Origin: Cyclobacterium sp.
GTDB taxonomy: Bacteria; Bacteroidota; Bacteroidia; Cytophagales; Cyclobacteriaceae
Assembly: GCF_014762705.1 (NCBI RefSeq)
Contig: NZ_JABURL010000050.1
Coordinates: 62,001 to 126,000 of the forward strand
Length of the DNA: 64,000 bases
Direction: 5' to 3'
Under the pieces are notes generated by a model, which saw only the letters and a program-made list of their open reading frames with translations, made no database searches and was not told the origin of the DNA. Shown piece by piece: positions 25,368 through 34,832 of the stretch (position 1 is the stretch's first letter; each line of letters begins with the position of its first letter). The position numbers were made by a program, and so were the translations under genes.

Positions 25368-26423
25368 ATGGATATTAAAACCAATATGATGATCGGCTGT
25401 TTTATCCTGCTTGTGCTGGAATCAGCCATTGCCCAAAAGGCGGCTACCTATGCTGAGATGCTTGGCTATCCCACAGGGGTAAAAGTGGTGATTTTTCACG
25501 TGGATGATGCAGGGATGTCCTATGAATCCAATGAAGGTACCATCAAATCCATAGAAAACGGCGTTGCCACTTCCTGTAGTATCATGATGTCCTGTCCATG
25601 GGCTGCCAGTTTTGTCCGGCATGCCATGCAGGAGCCCATGGATGCGGGCATTCACCTGACACTTACATCTGAATGGAAAGACTATCGCTGGCATCCTGTT
25701 TCCGGGAAAAAAGCAGTGCCTGGACTGGTGGATGCCGAAGGAGCCTTGTGGCCATCTGTAAGGGAAGTGGTACAACATGCCAGTCCCGATGAGGTGGAAA
25801 TGGAAATACGCGCCCAAATAGACCGGGCCCTGGAAATGGGCCTGAAGCCGACCCATTTGGACAGCCATATGGGGACATTGTTTTACCATCCCCCTTTTCT
25901 TGAAAGATACATCAAGGTCGGGGTGGATTATGGTATTCCAGTCATGTTTCCGGGCGGAAACAATAAACTTTTGAAAATTTCCATGAGGGACAACCTGATC
26001 AAGCAATTGAAAAAAGATGGGAAATTCAGGGAAGGAATGGAGTTGCCCGGCAATGAAATGTTGGAAAATGCTACTGAAATCGGCCAGCAGATCTGGAAAT
26101 CAGGACTGCCTGTATTGGACGATTTACACAGTGTGAGTGGGAATTGGAAACCTGAAGGAAACCCGGATGATAAAGCATGGGGAGAATACAAGGTAGCACA
26201 ATTTAAATCCGTTCTCAGAGAAATGGAGCCCGGGCTGGCCATGGTCATTGTTCACAGTAATGGAGACCGTAAAACTTTTGACAGGATCAGCTCCTCGGAT
26301 GGGTCCAGGTATGCAGATATGTTGGCCATGACACATCCGGAGTTGAAGAAATTTATCGCCGAGGAAGGTATCCTGCTGACCACCTGGCAGGAAGTGATGG
26401 AAAGAAGAAAGAATATCAAATGA
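25368..26423 (+). CDS. YdjC/ChbG-family carbohydrate deacetylase (secreted)
   Basis: 351 residues with an N-terminal signal (GCFILLVLESAIAQ). Motifs of the YdjC fold: FHVDDAGMS (metal Asp pair), GIHLTLTSEW (His) and PTHLDSHMG (metal His). ChbG removes an acetyl group from chitin-type oligosaccharides. The secreted form here would act on an N- or O-acetylated glycan in the periplasm. Its TGA overlaps the ATG of the next gene (ATGA at 26420-26423), and it lies between two BNR enzymes, so the three probably act in sequence on one substrate. Confidence 0.85.
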   Translation: MDIKTNMMIGCFILLVLESAIAQKAATYAEMLGYPTGVKVVIFHVDDAGMSYESNEGTIKSIENGVATSCSIMMSCPWAASFVRHAMQEPMDAGIHLTLTSEWKDYRWHPVSGKKAVPGLVDAEGALWPSVREVVQHASPDEVEMEIRAQIDRALEMGLKPTHLDSHMGTLFYHPPFLERYIKVGVDYGIPVMFPGGNNKLLKISMRDNLIKQLKKDGKFREGMELPGNEMLENATEIGQQIWKSGLPVLDDLHSVSGNWKPEGNPDDKAWGEYKVAQFKSVLREMEPGLAMVIVHSNGDRKTFDRISSSDGSRYADMLAMTHPELKKFIAEEGILLTTWQEVMERRKNIK

Positions 26424-27607
26424 GAAAATCAATATCAACCCTGTTATTACTATTGGCATGTGTGACAGCATTTGGTCAATACATTCCCAGGGAAAAAGTC
26501 ATTGTATCTGAGAGCCTCATTTTTCCCCTGCAGAAAAATCATGTACATGGCAGCAGCATCGTAGCCCTTCCCAATGGCGACTTGCTGGCCGCCTGGTTTG
26601 AAGGCTCCGGCGAACGCACAGCCGATGATGTCCGGATTATGGGAGCAAGATTGAGGAGGAAAGAGAGCCAATGGGGAGCCACTTTTTTGTTGGCAGATAC
26701 CCCGGGCATTCCCGATTGCAATCCGGTACTGTTTATCAACCAGGAAGGAAAGCTTTTTTTGGTCTGGATAGCTGTACAGGCAAACCGGTGGGAGCAGTCA
26801 ATACTCAGGTTACGGACCAGTACCGCCTACGATAATGCAGGTGCACCCATTTGGGGATGGCAGGATAATATCCTCCTGAAACCCGGTGAGGAATTTCATG
26901 AGGAGGTGGTAAGGAAATTCGGGGAATTGCCTGAAAATACCTCTGGTTGGTCAGAATATGCACCTACCTATGATGAAATGATTCTGGAGGCAAGCAAGGA
27001 TAGCAAGAAAACAAGTATCGGATGGATGACGCGTATCAAGCCATTGGTTTTGCAGTCGGGGAGATTGCTATTGCCACTTTATTCTGATGGATTTAATTTC
27101 TCCATGGTGGGCATTTCGGATGATGATGGAGAAACCTGGACTTCTAGTCTTCCAATAGTAGGCAGAGGCCCCATTCAGCCTGCACTTGCACAAAGAAAGG
27201 ATGGGGAAATCATGGCACTGATGCGGGATAGTGGAGATGCTCCAAACAGGCTGCAAAGGAGCTTTTCAACCGATGAGGGAGTAAGCTGGTCTGCAGCTGA
27301 AAAATCAACCATTCCCAATACCGCCAGTGTGGAATTATTGGTTTTGGATAATGGGCTCTGGGTGTTTTTAGGTAATGATGTGGATGATGGCAGGTACAAG
27401 TTGTCCATGTATATTTCAGATGATGAAGGCAGAACCTGGAGAGGAAAAATTTATCTGGAGGATGAAAAAAAGGATGTTGGAGGATTTTCTTACCCTTCCC
27501 TGATTCAGGATGTAGATGGAATAATTCACGCTACCTATTCCTATCACCTCAATAATGGGGACAAGGCAATTAAATATGTTAAAATTGATCCAAATAATTT
27601 TTTTTAG
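26420..27607 (+). CDS. BNR-repeat (sialidase-fold) enzyme 2
   Basis: 395 residues with a signal peptide (LLLLLACVTAFGQ). BNR_2-type propeller: HGSSIVALPNGDLLAAWFEG near the N-terminus, Asp-box-like SDDDGETW, STDEGVSW and SDDEGRTW, plus GRGPIQPALAQRKDG and DNGLWVFLGND blocks. It is longer than enzyme 1 and has an insert around residues 130-195 (GEEFHEEVV, GWSEYAPTYDE), so the two are relatives but not recent duplicates. It overlaps the deacetylase gene by 4 nt. The substrate is probably an exposed acidic sugar; sialic acid is only one possibility. Confidence 0.85.
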   Translation: MRKSISTLLLLLACVTAFGQYIPREKVIVSESLIFPLQKNHVHGSSIVALPNGDLLAAWFEGSGERTADDVRIMGARLRRKESQWGATFLLADTPGIPDCNPVLFINQEGKLFLVWIAVQANRWEQSILRLRTSTAYDNAGAPIWGWQDNILLKPGEEFHEEVVRKFGELPENTSGWSEYAPTYDEMILEASKDSKKTSIGWMTRIKPLVLQSGRLLLPLYSDGFNFSMVGISDDDGETWTSSLPIVGRGPIQPALAQRKDGEIMALMRDSGDAPNRLQRSFSTDEGVSWSAAEKSTIPNTASVELLVLDNGLWVFLGNDVDDGRYKLSMYISDDEGRTWRGKIYLEDEKKDVGGFSYPSLIQDVDGIIHATYSYHLNNGDKAIKYVKIDPNNFF

Positions 27608-27910
27608 GAATAGTCCTTCTACATGGTAGGACTGTATTACAGGTGAGTAGATTGATTGCCTTAACAGGGTAAAATTGATTTGACTTTAGTAGTTAGGTTA
27701 GGTAAGTTTTGTCCGCTCCTGTCCATTGGGCAGGGCGGACAAATTTATTTTTAATGGGATACGAACAGGGTAAACCCACAACCTGATGCTGATTGCTTGG
27801 GGTTCTTCCCCATTTTAGTTTAATGATTCACATGCTATTCTATGCTGAGAAAGGCTGGCCTTGTCGCAGCATTAATTATTATTATCACCAATTAAATTAT
27901 CCTTTTACCA
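27608..27910. other. Intergenic region with hairpins before the toroid gene
   Basis: About 300 bp. A first hairpin (AGTCCT 27612-27617 / AGGACT 27628-27633) has no T-run; a stronger one follows at 27708-27752. No promoter box matching the consensus was seen near 27911, although AT-rich DNA precedes it. Confidence 0.5.
27708..27752 (+). terminator. Terminator after the second BNR enzyme
   Basis: TTTGTCCGCTCCTG (27708-27721) pairs with CAGGGCGGACAAA (27731-27743) with one interruption, followed by TTTATTTTTA. It separates the three-gene BNR/deacetylase operon from the next gene. Confidence 0.7.
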
Positions 27911-30154
27911 ATGAAGCATTCACATTTTAAATCCCTGGTACTACTGGGATTGATATTAGGTATTGTCAGGCTACAAGCCCAAAACTTGCCGGCTTACAGT
28001 GAGAAAGTACATTTGGATCATTCTTTTGTCCAGGAATTCAGCGTCAAGTATTTGGTTGGCGATGAGGAAAAGGGTTTTAAGAAGGCCTTTGCCGATAGAA
28101 ATGGTACCGTTCAGGTTTTGTCAGAAAATGGCTTGTTAAGAACGCATGCCGGAGCATTTCTATATCCCGGCAAATTGATTGACGACAGGACCTACCTGCC
28201 CATGAAAGATAAAGCCATCAAGAATATAACATTAGTAGACGAGCAGTTTGTTTATTTGGATGACAAGGCCGTGTTCAGCAATGCCTGGGCAGGTAGCCTT
28301 TATTTGCCCCATCAACTTCCGGAAGCCAGGCTTTTCGCCCAGGGAGATGGTTTCAATTTTTTGGTATCCGATGGTAAGCAGCTTCATTTGATAGGAGATG
28401 AAGGACTGATTTGGAAAGGTAGCGTGGACGGATCGGCTTTATTGGATATGAAATACGATAGTTCGAGGAAAGTATTTTATTTGTTATCCTCAGAATCCGT
28501 ACGGATCTATAATGTGGATAAGAAAAGTGTTGAAACGCTTACCAATGGAAATGGATTTACCTGTTTCGAGCTGCGCAGTGGAAAGGAACTTTTGGCTATT
28601 GGTACCCAGGATGGCTTTTTCGAATGGGATCTCACCGAAGGCCGGGTTGTGGGAGAAAAGAACAAAGCTTTGCCCTGGCCGGAATTAACAGAGATAACTG
28701 AGATCAACGGAATGCTATGGTTTGGTTCCCAAATGGGAGCTTTTATGCTCAGGGAAGACGGCAAATTCAATTACTATTTCGGAAAAAGATGGCTTCCTGG
28801 TGAAAAAGTGATTCATATCAGCCAGAAGAATGAAAATGAAGTGCTTTTAATGACCGATCAGGGATTAGGGAAATTGGTTTTTGACACCTTCACATTGGCA
28901 GAGAAGGCTGCCTATTACGATCAGCAAGTACGGGAAAGGCATATCCGGCATGGCTTTAATGCCAGTCTGGTTGGAATGGAAGAAGGAAATGTAAATTCAG
29001 GCAGACTTGGCGATTCCGACAATGATGGCCTTTGGACTTCCATGTACCTTGGCGGAGAAGCCTTTCGCTATGCAGTGACGGGCTCAGCTGCGGCCTTACA
29101 AAATGTAAGGGAATCTCTGGATGCCATGGAAAGGCTCTATACCATAAATCCCGTAGCCGGATTTCCTTCCAGGTCTTTTGAGAGAAGCGGATACATAGAG
29201 CGCCTTTCTGATCCGGAGCGCTGGCAGCATGCAACTGACCCTGAGTGGGACTGGAAAGCAACGACCAGTAGCGACGAGGCCATTGGGCATGTTTTTGTAT
29301 TTGGTGTCATCGCTGAATTGGTGGAGGATGAGGCCATTCGGACCAAGGCCGTCCGCCTTTTGGATGAACTCATGGAACACATTGTAAAAAATGACTGGTA
29401 TTTGATCGATTATGATGGCCAACCCACTACCTGGGGCAGGTGGAATCCGGAATACGTTAACGGATTTCCCACCATGGTAGGAGACCGGAAACTGAATTCC
29501 TCCAATATCGTGGCCATGCTGCAGACGGCCTACCATTTTACCGGGAAGGAATTGTACAAGCAAAAAGCCTTTGATTTAATGGAAAATCACGGATATTTGG
29601 AAAACCTGATGCGTCCTATGGAAGGAATTGGTAAAGCTCAGGAAGGAAGTGACGAGTGGGCCGCCATGCTTTCGGAGTCCTGGAATCATTCTGATGACGA
29701 GATGTACTTTTTGGGCTATTGGGGGCTGTACCGGTATGCCTTTAATGAAGAGCTGAAAGAAAAATACAAGGTAGCGATCATGGATCACTGGGAGGCAGAG
29801 AGACCCGAAAAAGAGGGACTTTGGAATATCTTTTCGGCCATGGTTTCACCAGAAAATTTTGATTTGGAGGAAGCCATTTGGTACTTGCAGGAATACCCGC
29901 TCGATCTGATCAACTGGACGGTAAAAAACAGCCACAGAAAAGACATTGAACTGATGGAAGAAAATTTCAGGCGGCAAAGTACCCGGGAGGTACTTCCTCC
30001 GGATGAATTGCAGATCCGAAGGCACAATGCCAATCGTTTTGGGCTGGATGGAGGAAGAAACGGTACCCAGGAAAATAGTGCGGGAGATATTTGGTTGCTG
30101 CCCTATTGGATGGGAAGGTACCTGGATGTAATCTCCTCACCGGTAAATGAATAA
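27911..30154 (+). CDS. Secreted beta-propeller plus alpha/alpha-toroid protein, candidate glycan-active enzyme
   Basis: 747 residues with a signal peptide (LVLLGLILGIVRLQAQ). Residues about 25-330 have short repeated strands such as LWFGSQMGAFMLREDGKF and VLLMTDQGLGKLVFD, typical of two-component-regulator-like propellers. Residues about 340-740 are helical with repeated aromatic motifs (GLWTSMYLGGEAFRYAVTG, DWYLIDYDGQPTTWGRW, DDEMYFLGYWGLYRYAF), like an (alpha/alpha)6 barrel of lyases and hydrolases. I do not recognise a CAZy family. It sits between sialidase-fold enzymes and MurQ, so depolymerisation or debranching of the locus substrate is likely. Catalytic residues cannot be assigned. Confidence 0.8.
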   Translation: MKHSHFKSLVLLGLILGIVRLQAQNLPAYSEKVHLDHSFVQEFSVKYLVGDEEKGFKKAFADRNGTVQVLSENGLLRTHAGAFLYPGKLIDDRTYLPMKDKAIKNITLVDEQFVYLDDKAVFSNAWAGSLYLPHQLPEARLFAQGDGFNFLVSDGKQLHLIGDEGLIWKGSVDGSALLDMKYDSSRKVFYLLSSESVRIYNVDKKSVETLTNGNGFTCFELRSGKELLAIGTQDGFFEWDLTEGRVVGEKNKALPWPELTEITEINGMLWFGSQMGAFMLREDGKFNYYFGKRWLPGEKVIHISQKNENEVLLMTDQGLGKLVFDTFTLAEKAAYYDQQVRERHIRHGFNASLVGMEEGNVNSGRLGDSDNDGLWTSMYLGGEAFRYAVTGSAAALQNVRESLDAMERLYTINPVAGFPSRSFERSGYIERLSDPERWQHATDPEWDWKATTSSDEAIGHVFVFGVIAELVEDEAIRTKAVRLLDELMEHIVKNDWYLIDYDGQPTTWGRWNPEYVNGFPTMVGDRKLNSSNIVAMLQTAYHFTGKELYKQKAFDLMENHGYLENLMRPMEGIGKAQEGSDEWAAMLSESWNHSDDEMYFLGYWGLYRYAFNEELKEKYKVAIMDHWEAERPEKEGLWNIFSAMVSPENFDLEEAIWYLQEYPLDLINWTVKNSHRKDIELMEENFRRQSTREVLPPDELQIRRHNANRFGLDGGRNGTQENSAGDIWLLPYWMGRYLDVISSPVNE

Positions 30155-30163
30155 ATCAATCGT

Positions 30164-30412
30164 ATGGTGAGCTTATTGAGCAAAATCAAAGCTGAAAAAT
30201 TGGTTTTTGGTACCTTTATCACTTCTCCTAATCCATTATGGCCAAATGCCCTGCAAAGGGCTGGCCTTGATTTTGTCTTTATTGATACGGAACATATCCC
30301 CATTGCCCGAAATGAGCTTGCTCATATTTGTCAAAAGCACAAGGGAAGGGGAATTACTCCTGTGATGAAGGCGCTTCTGCCGGATACTCCATTTGATAAA
30401 AACATCATTTAA
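30164..30412 (+). pseudogene. Truncated HpcH/HpaI-family aldolase
   Basis: 82 residues (30164-30412) matching only the first third of HpcH/HpaI aldolases, which are about 250 residues: LLSKIKAEKLVFGTFITSPN, LWPNALQRAGLDFVFIDTEH and RNELAHICQKHKGRGITPVM. The catalytic Arg/metal-site region and the rest of the barrel are missing, and murQ begins 21 nt after the stop. Full-length members split 2-keto-3-deoxy acids to pyruvate plus an aldehyde. The remnant indicates that the ancestral locus also handled a keto-acid sugar. A frameshift continuation was looked for and not found. Confidence 0.75.
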
Positions 30413-30433
30413 AAAGTTAAAATTTATTTCCCC

Positions 30434-31243
30434 ATGACCAGAATCACAGAGCAGGATTCCTTGTACAGGCACCTGGAAAAAATGTCAATTGCAGAACTGA
30501 CGGCCCATATCAACAATGAGGACAAAAAGGTAGCCCTAGCCATAGAAAAGGTGCTTCCGGAAATTAATTTATTGATCGGCAGCATCGTAAAGCAGTTGGA
30601 AGCAGGCGGCAGGTTGTTTTATCTCGGTGCGGGAAGTGGGGGCAGGCTTTCTGTTTTAGATGCTATTGAACTGCCCACTACCTATGGTATTCCGGAGGGA
30701 ATAGTGAATGTCATCCTTGCCGGAGGTGTGGAGCACCTGATAGAAGCCAGGGAAGAAGAAGAAGATGACAGGGAGGCAGGATGGCTGGCCCTGCAAAGCC
30801 ATGACATATCCGCCAAAGACTTTGTATTGGGGATTTCGGCAAGTGGGACTACCCCTTTTGTATTGGCCTCACTTAAGGCCTGCAGGGAAAATGGTATACC
30901 CACCGGTTGTATTGTTAGTAATCCGGAATCTGCCATAGCTTCTCAGGCGGACTTCCCTGTGGAGGTAATCACTGGTCCTGAGTTTGTGACAGGAAGTACA
31001 CGTATGAAATCCGGGACTGCCCAGAAAATGATTTTTGATATGATTTCCACCACGGCCATGATCAGATTGGGAAGGGTAGAGGATAATAAAATGGTCAATG
31101 TACTGCTGATCAACGATAAAATCATCGATCGCAGCGTGAAAATGTTGATGGGAAGGTCCGGAATAACCGATTATGAAAAAGCAAAAGCCTTGCTTACCGA
31201 GAAGGGCTCTGTGAAAAAGGCTTTAGATCATTTGGGGAAATAA
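30434..31243 (+). CDS. murQ: N-acetylmuramic acid 6-phosphate etherase
   Basis: 269 residues. SIS-domain protein with the MurQ signature blocks: RLFYLGAGSGGRLSVLDAIE, whose final Glu matches the catalytic Glu of the SECPPTFG motif; AREEEEDDREAG; the phosphosugar-binding LGISASGTTPFV; and TGPEFVTGSTRMKSGTAQKM. It cleaves the lactyl ether of MurNAc-6-P to GlcNAc-6-P and D-lactate in the cytoplasm. It is the last gene of the plus-strand glycan locus, which links that locus to murein or amino-sugar catabolism. A ROK kinase at 21358-22221 could supply the 6-phosphate. Confidence 0.92.
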   Translation: MTRITEQDSLYRHLEKMSIAELTAHINNEDKKVALAIEKVLPEINLLIGSIVKQLEAGGRLFYLGAGSGGRLSVLDAIELPTTYGIPEGIVNVILAGGVEHLIEAREEEEDDREAGWLALQSHDISAKDFVLGISASGTTPFVLASLKACRENGIPTGCIVSNPESAIASQADFPVEVITGPEFVTGSTRMKSGTAQKMIFDMISTTAMIRLGRVEDNKMVNVLLINDKIIDRSVKMLMGRSGITDYEKAKALLTEKGSVKKALDHLGK

Positions 31244-31245
31244 AA

Positions 31246-31278
31246 AAGGGTTCCGGAAAAGCTCCGGAACCCTTTTTT
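31246..31278. terminator. Bidirectional terminator between murQ and atpC
   Basis: AAAGGGTTCCGGA and TCCGGAACCCTTT form a 13-bp perfect stem with a 3-nt loop. T-runs follow on the plus strand (TTTTTT) and on the minus strand, so it serves both convergent transcripts. Confidence 0.92.
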
Positions 31279-31296
31279 GTTTTTATATCCTGCCGA

Positions 31297-31542
31297 TCAG
31301 GCGATCACTTTTTCGGCCAAAACAATTATTTTATTATCGTTTACTTCCACCACTCCCCCTTCCACTACCAGGGATTTTCGCCCATTCGAAGTGGTATAGG
31401 ATACTGCTCCTTTATCCAAAGCAGATATGATGGATGCATGGTTTTTCAATACTTGAAAGGAACCGTTTGCTCCGGGGAAGGTAGCTTCTGAGACTTCTCC
31501 TTCAAATACTTTTTTATCCGGCGTAATAATTTCTAAGTGCAT
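31297..31542 (-). CDS. atpC: ATP synthase F1 epsilon subunit
   Basis: 81 residues: only the N-terminal beta-sandwich domain (MHLEIITPDKKVFEGEVSEA, GSFQVLKNHA, VEGGVVEVNDNKIIVLAE). The C-terminal helical hairpin that inhibits rotation in other bacteria is missing; this short form is common in Bacteroidota. It follows atpD by about 50 nt on the same strand. The remaining atp genes are not in this window, as expected for this phylum where atpDC is split from the main operon. Confidence 0.93.
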   Translation of the reverse strand: MHLEIITPDKKVFEGEVSEATFPGANGSFQVLKNHASIISALDKGAVSYTTSNGRKSLVVEGGVVEVNDNKIIVLAEKVIA

Positions 31543-31592
31543 GATTTTTATTTATGGTGAGCAAATGAATGCCCTTCAAAACAACCCTTTGC

Positions 31593-33104
<1,512 letters not shown>

Positions 33105-33140
33105 TTAAGATGAATAGGAACAATACTTTTAATTCGAGTG

Positions 33141-33170
33141 CAAAATTAGTTAATATTGCTGAATACCAAA
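33141..33170 (-). promoter_or_regulatory. Bacteroidota promoter for atpDC
   Basis: Read on the minus strand: TTTG (33170-33167), 18 nt, TAATTTTG (33148-33141). It matches the -33/-7 consensus with spacing one short of 19. The leader would be roughly 40 nt. Confidence 0.75.
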
Positions 33171-33269
33171 GGATGTTTTAAAAATTAATACACTTTGTCC
33201 GATTTTTTTATATTACTAGCTTTTTAATGATAAAAAAGGATGCAATTCCGGCATTTCAATAGATTCGAA

Positions 33270-33737
33270 CTAAAAAATCCTCCTGGCCCGTACCCACCTT
33301 TTCGACCAGTATTTAGACTGAATATGGTCTTCTGTTACTCCTAAAGAGGTGGAGGCATGAATAAAATATGTTCTGCCAGGCCTTTTCTCGGTAATGATGC
33401 CGGCATGGGTTACCCTCCTTCGCCTTCTTCCCGTTGCGAAGAATACCACATCTCCCTTTTTAAGCTTTCTTTTGGAAACCCTTTTTCCTATTCGGCTTTG
33501 ATCTGCAGAAACCCTGGGTAGGGTAATTCCCACACTTCTAAATGATAAGTAGACCAGTGCCGAACAATCCATGCCTGTTCTGCTGCTTCCCCCGTAGCGG
33601 TATGGAGTGCCCTGAAATGATTTTGCGGTATCTATTACCTGTTGTACGTTTTGCTGCCGGATTTTACGGGCAGAGGAACAGGAGCCAAGCAGCAACATTG
33701 ATAGCCCAAATATCATGATCAGGAACCTGACTTTCAT
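33270..33737 (-). CDS. NlpC/P60-family lipoprotein peptidase
   Basis: 155 residues from ATG 33737 (MKVRFLIMIFGLSMLLLGSC, lipobox Cys near 20); the frame extends to 33755. NlpC/P60 domain with catalytic Cys in GMDCSALVYLS, His in VTHAGIITE and a third polar residue in FIHASTS. It is expected to hydrolyse murein stem peptides (D-Glu to diamino acid bonds) at the cell envelope. The basic stretch GRRRRRVTHAG just before the catalytic His is unusual. It is divergent from the small gene at 33847. Confidence 0.9.
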   Translation of the reverse strand: MKVRFLIMIFGLSMLLLGSCSSARKIRQQNVQQVIDTAKSFQGTPYRYGGSSRTGMDCSALVYLSFRSVGITLPRVSADQSRIGKRVSKRKLKKGDVVFFATGRRRRRVTHAGIITEKRPGRTYFIHASTSLGVTEDHIQSKYWSKRWVRARRIF

Positions 33738-33846
33738 TATACTGTTAATATCCATGTGGGGATTGAGATTTGATTGCCCGTAAAAAGCATAAAACTAACA
33801 TGCAAAACGCAATCTTGCAAAAGCTGCAGGGTAAGGTTAAATTACT

Positions 33847-34215
33847 TTGAATTCGGGATGCAATTTTTACAATAATTATTTACTTTTATTTCCGCTTAGT
33901 CGTTTACCTAAAGAAGATAGCCCCATCAAACTGGAAGTTCGATTCACCAGGAAGCCCAATAGATTTGATATGAGCAAAGAGGATTTTAGAAAGCTTACAC
34001 TTCATAAGAAAGTTCAAAAGTTATATACTGAGGGTACATTTGTAGTTGCCATTCGTTATTATGCCTATAAAGTAAACCTTTATCTCTTAGGAAAAGAGTA
34101 TGTTGAGGTTTTTTACAATCACAAATACGACAGGATAGACAAAATTGAATTTTTAAACCAAAGGCATTCCAGAATGAAATTCTACCTTGATCAAATCAGC
34201 CTGGCAGAAATCTGA
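33847..34215 (+). CDS. Conserved-looking small protein, start uncertain
   Basis: Up to 122 residues if read from TTG 33847; the first ATG in frame is only at 33970. The part from KLEVRFTRKPNRFDMSKEDF through KKVQKLYTEGTFVVAIRYY and KVNLYLLGKEYVEVFYNH has good protein character and no stop, so translation probably begins upstream of the ATG at a non-ATG codon (TTG, ATT or similar). No domain recognised. It is convergent with coaE, with a 9-nt gap. Confidence 0.6.
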   Translation: MNSGCNFYNNYLLLFPLSRLPKEDSPIKLEVRFTRKPNRFDMSKEDFRKLTLHKKVQKLYTEGTFVVAIRYYAYKVNLYLLGKEYVEVFYNHKYDRIDKIEFLNQRHSRMKFYLDQISLAEI

Positions 34216-34223
34216 TTGTCTTT

Positions 34224-34832
34224 TTAGGGGGTTCCTGACTGCAGGGCTTTATGGATTTGAAGCACCTGAGGGATTACCAATCTGCTGTTGTCATTGTATA
34301 AAATAAAATCAGCAAGTTCGTTTTTTTTGGGGTCATCCCATTGTTTTTCCATGATCTGTACGATTTGAGTTTCGGGCCTGTGGGGGTCTCTTTGTTTAAT
34401 CCGCTCCATTCTCAATTGCTTTGGCGCGGTGACATGGATGGTGAATTCCAATTCTTTAAATGATCCTGTCTCAAACAAAAGGGCGGCTTCCTTTAATACG
34501 TATTTTGAATTTTGTTTGCCTGCCCATTCCCTGAAATCTGCTTGAACTACAGGATGAACAAGGGAATTTATTTTTTTGGTGAGGATGGGGTCTGCAAAAA
34601 CCTTGTCTGCCAGGAACTTTCTGTTCAGGCTTCCGTCCTGAAAATAGGATTGCGCTCCAAATACTGAACTAATTTCTGATTTAAGCCCTTTTTGATGGGC
34701 CATAAGCCACCTTGCCTTTTCGTCGGCATTGTATACCGGTACGTCCAGCAGGGTAAAAATTTTGGTCACCAAGGTTTTTCCCGCACCAATGCCCCCACTG
34801 ATTCCTACCAAAACCGGTTTGGGTTTATTCAT
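34224..34832 (-). CDS. coaE: Dephospho-CoA kinase
   Basis: 202 residues with the Walker A motif GISGGIGAGKTLVTKIF at about 9-25, the substrate-binding VPVYNADEKARWLM and the lid IKQRDPHRP. It phosphorylates dephospho-CoA at the 3' hydroxyl, the last step of CoA synthesis. Its start overlaps the end of the YbbR-like gene by 8 nt, so the two are co-transcribed and probably translationally coupled. Confidence 0.95.
   Translation of the reverse strand: MNKPKPVLVGISGGIGAGKTLVTKIFTLLDVPVYNADEKARWLMAHQKGLKSEISSVFGAQSYFQDGSLNRKFLADKVFADPILTKKINSLVHPVVQADFREWAGKQNSKYVLKEAALLFETGSFKELEFTIHVTAPKQLRMERIKQRDPHRPETQIVQIMEKQWDDPKKNELADFILYNDNSRLVIPQVLQIHKALQSGTP

Noticed and set aside
30412-30434. A frameshift restoring the aldolase after 30412
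   Set aside because: No HpcH/HpaI sequence was found in any frame; murQ begins at once.
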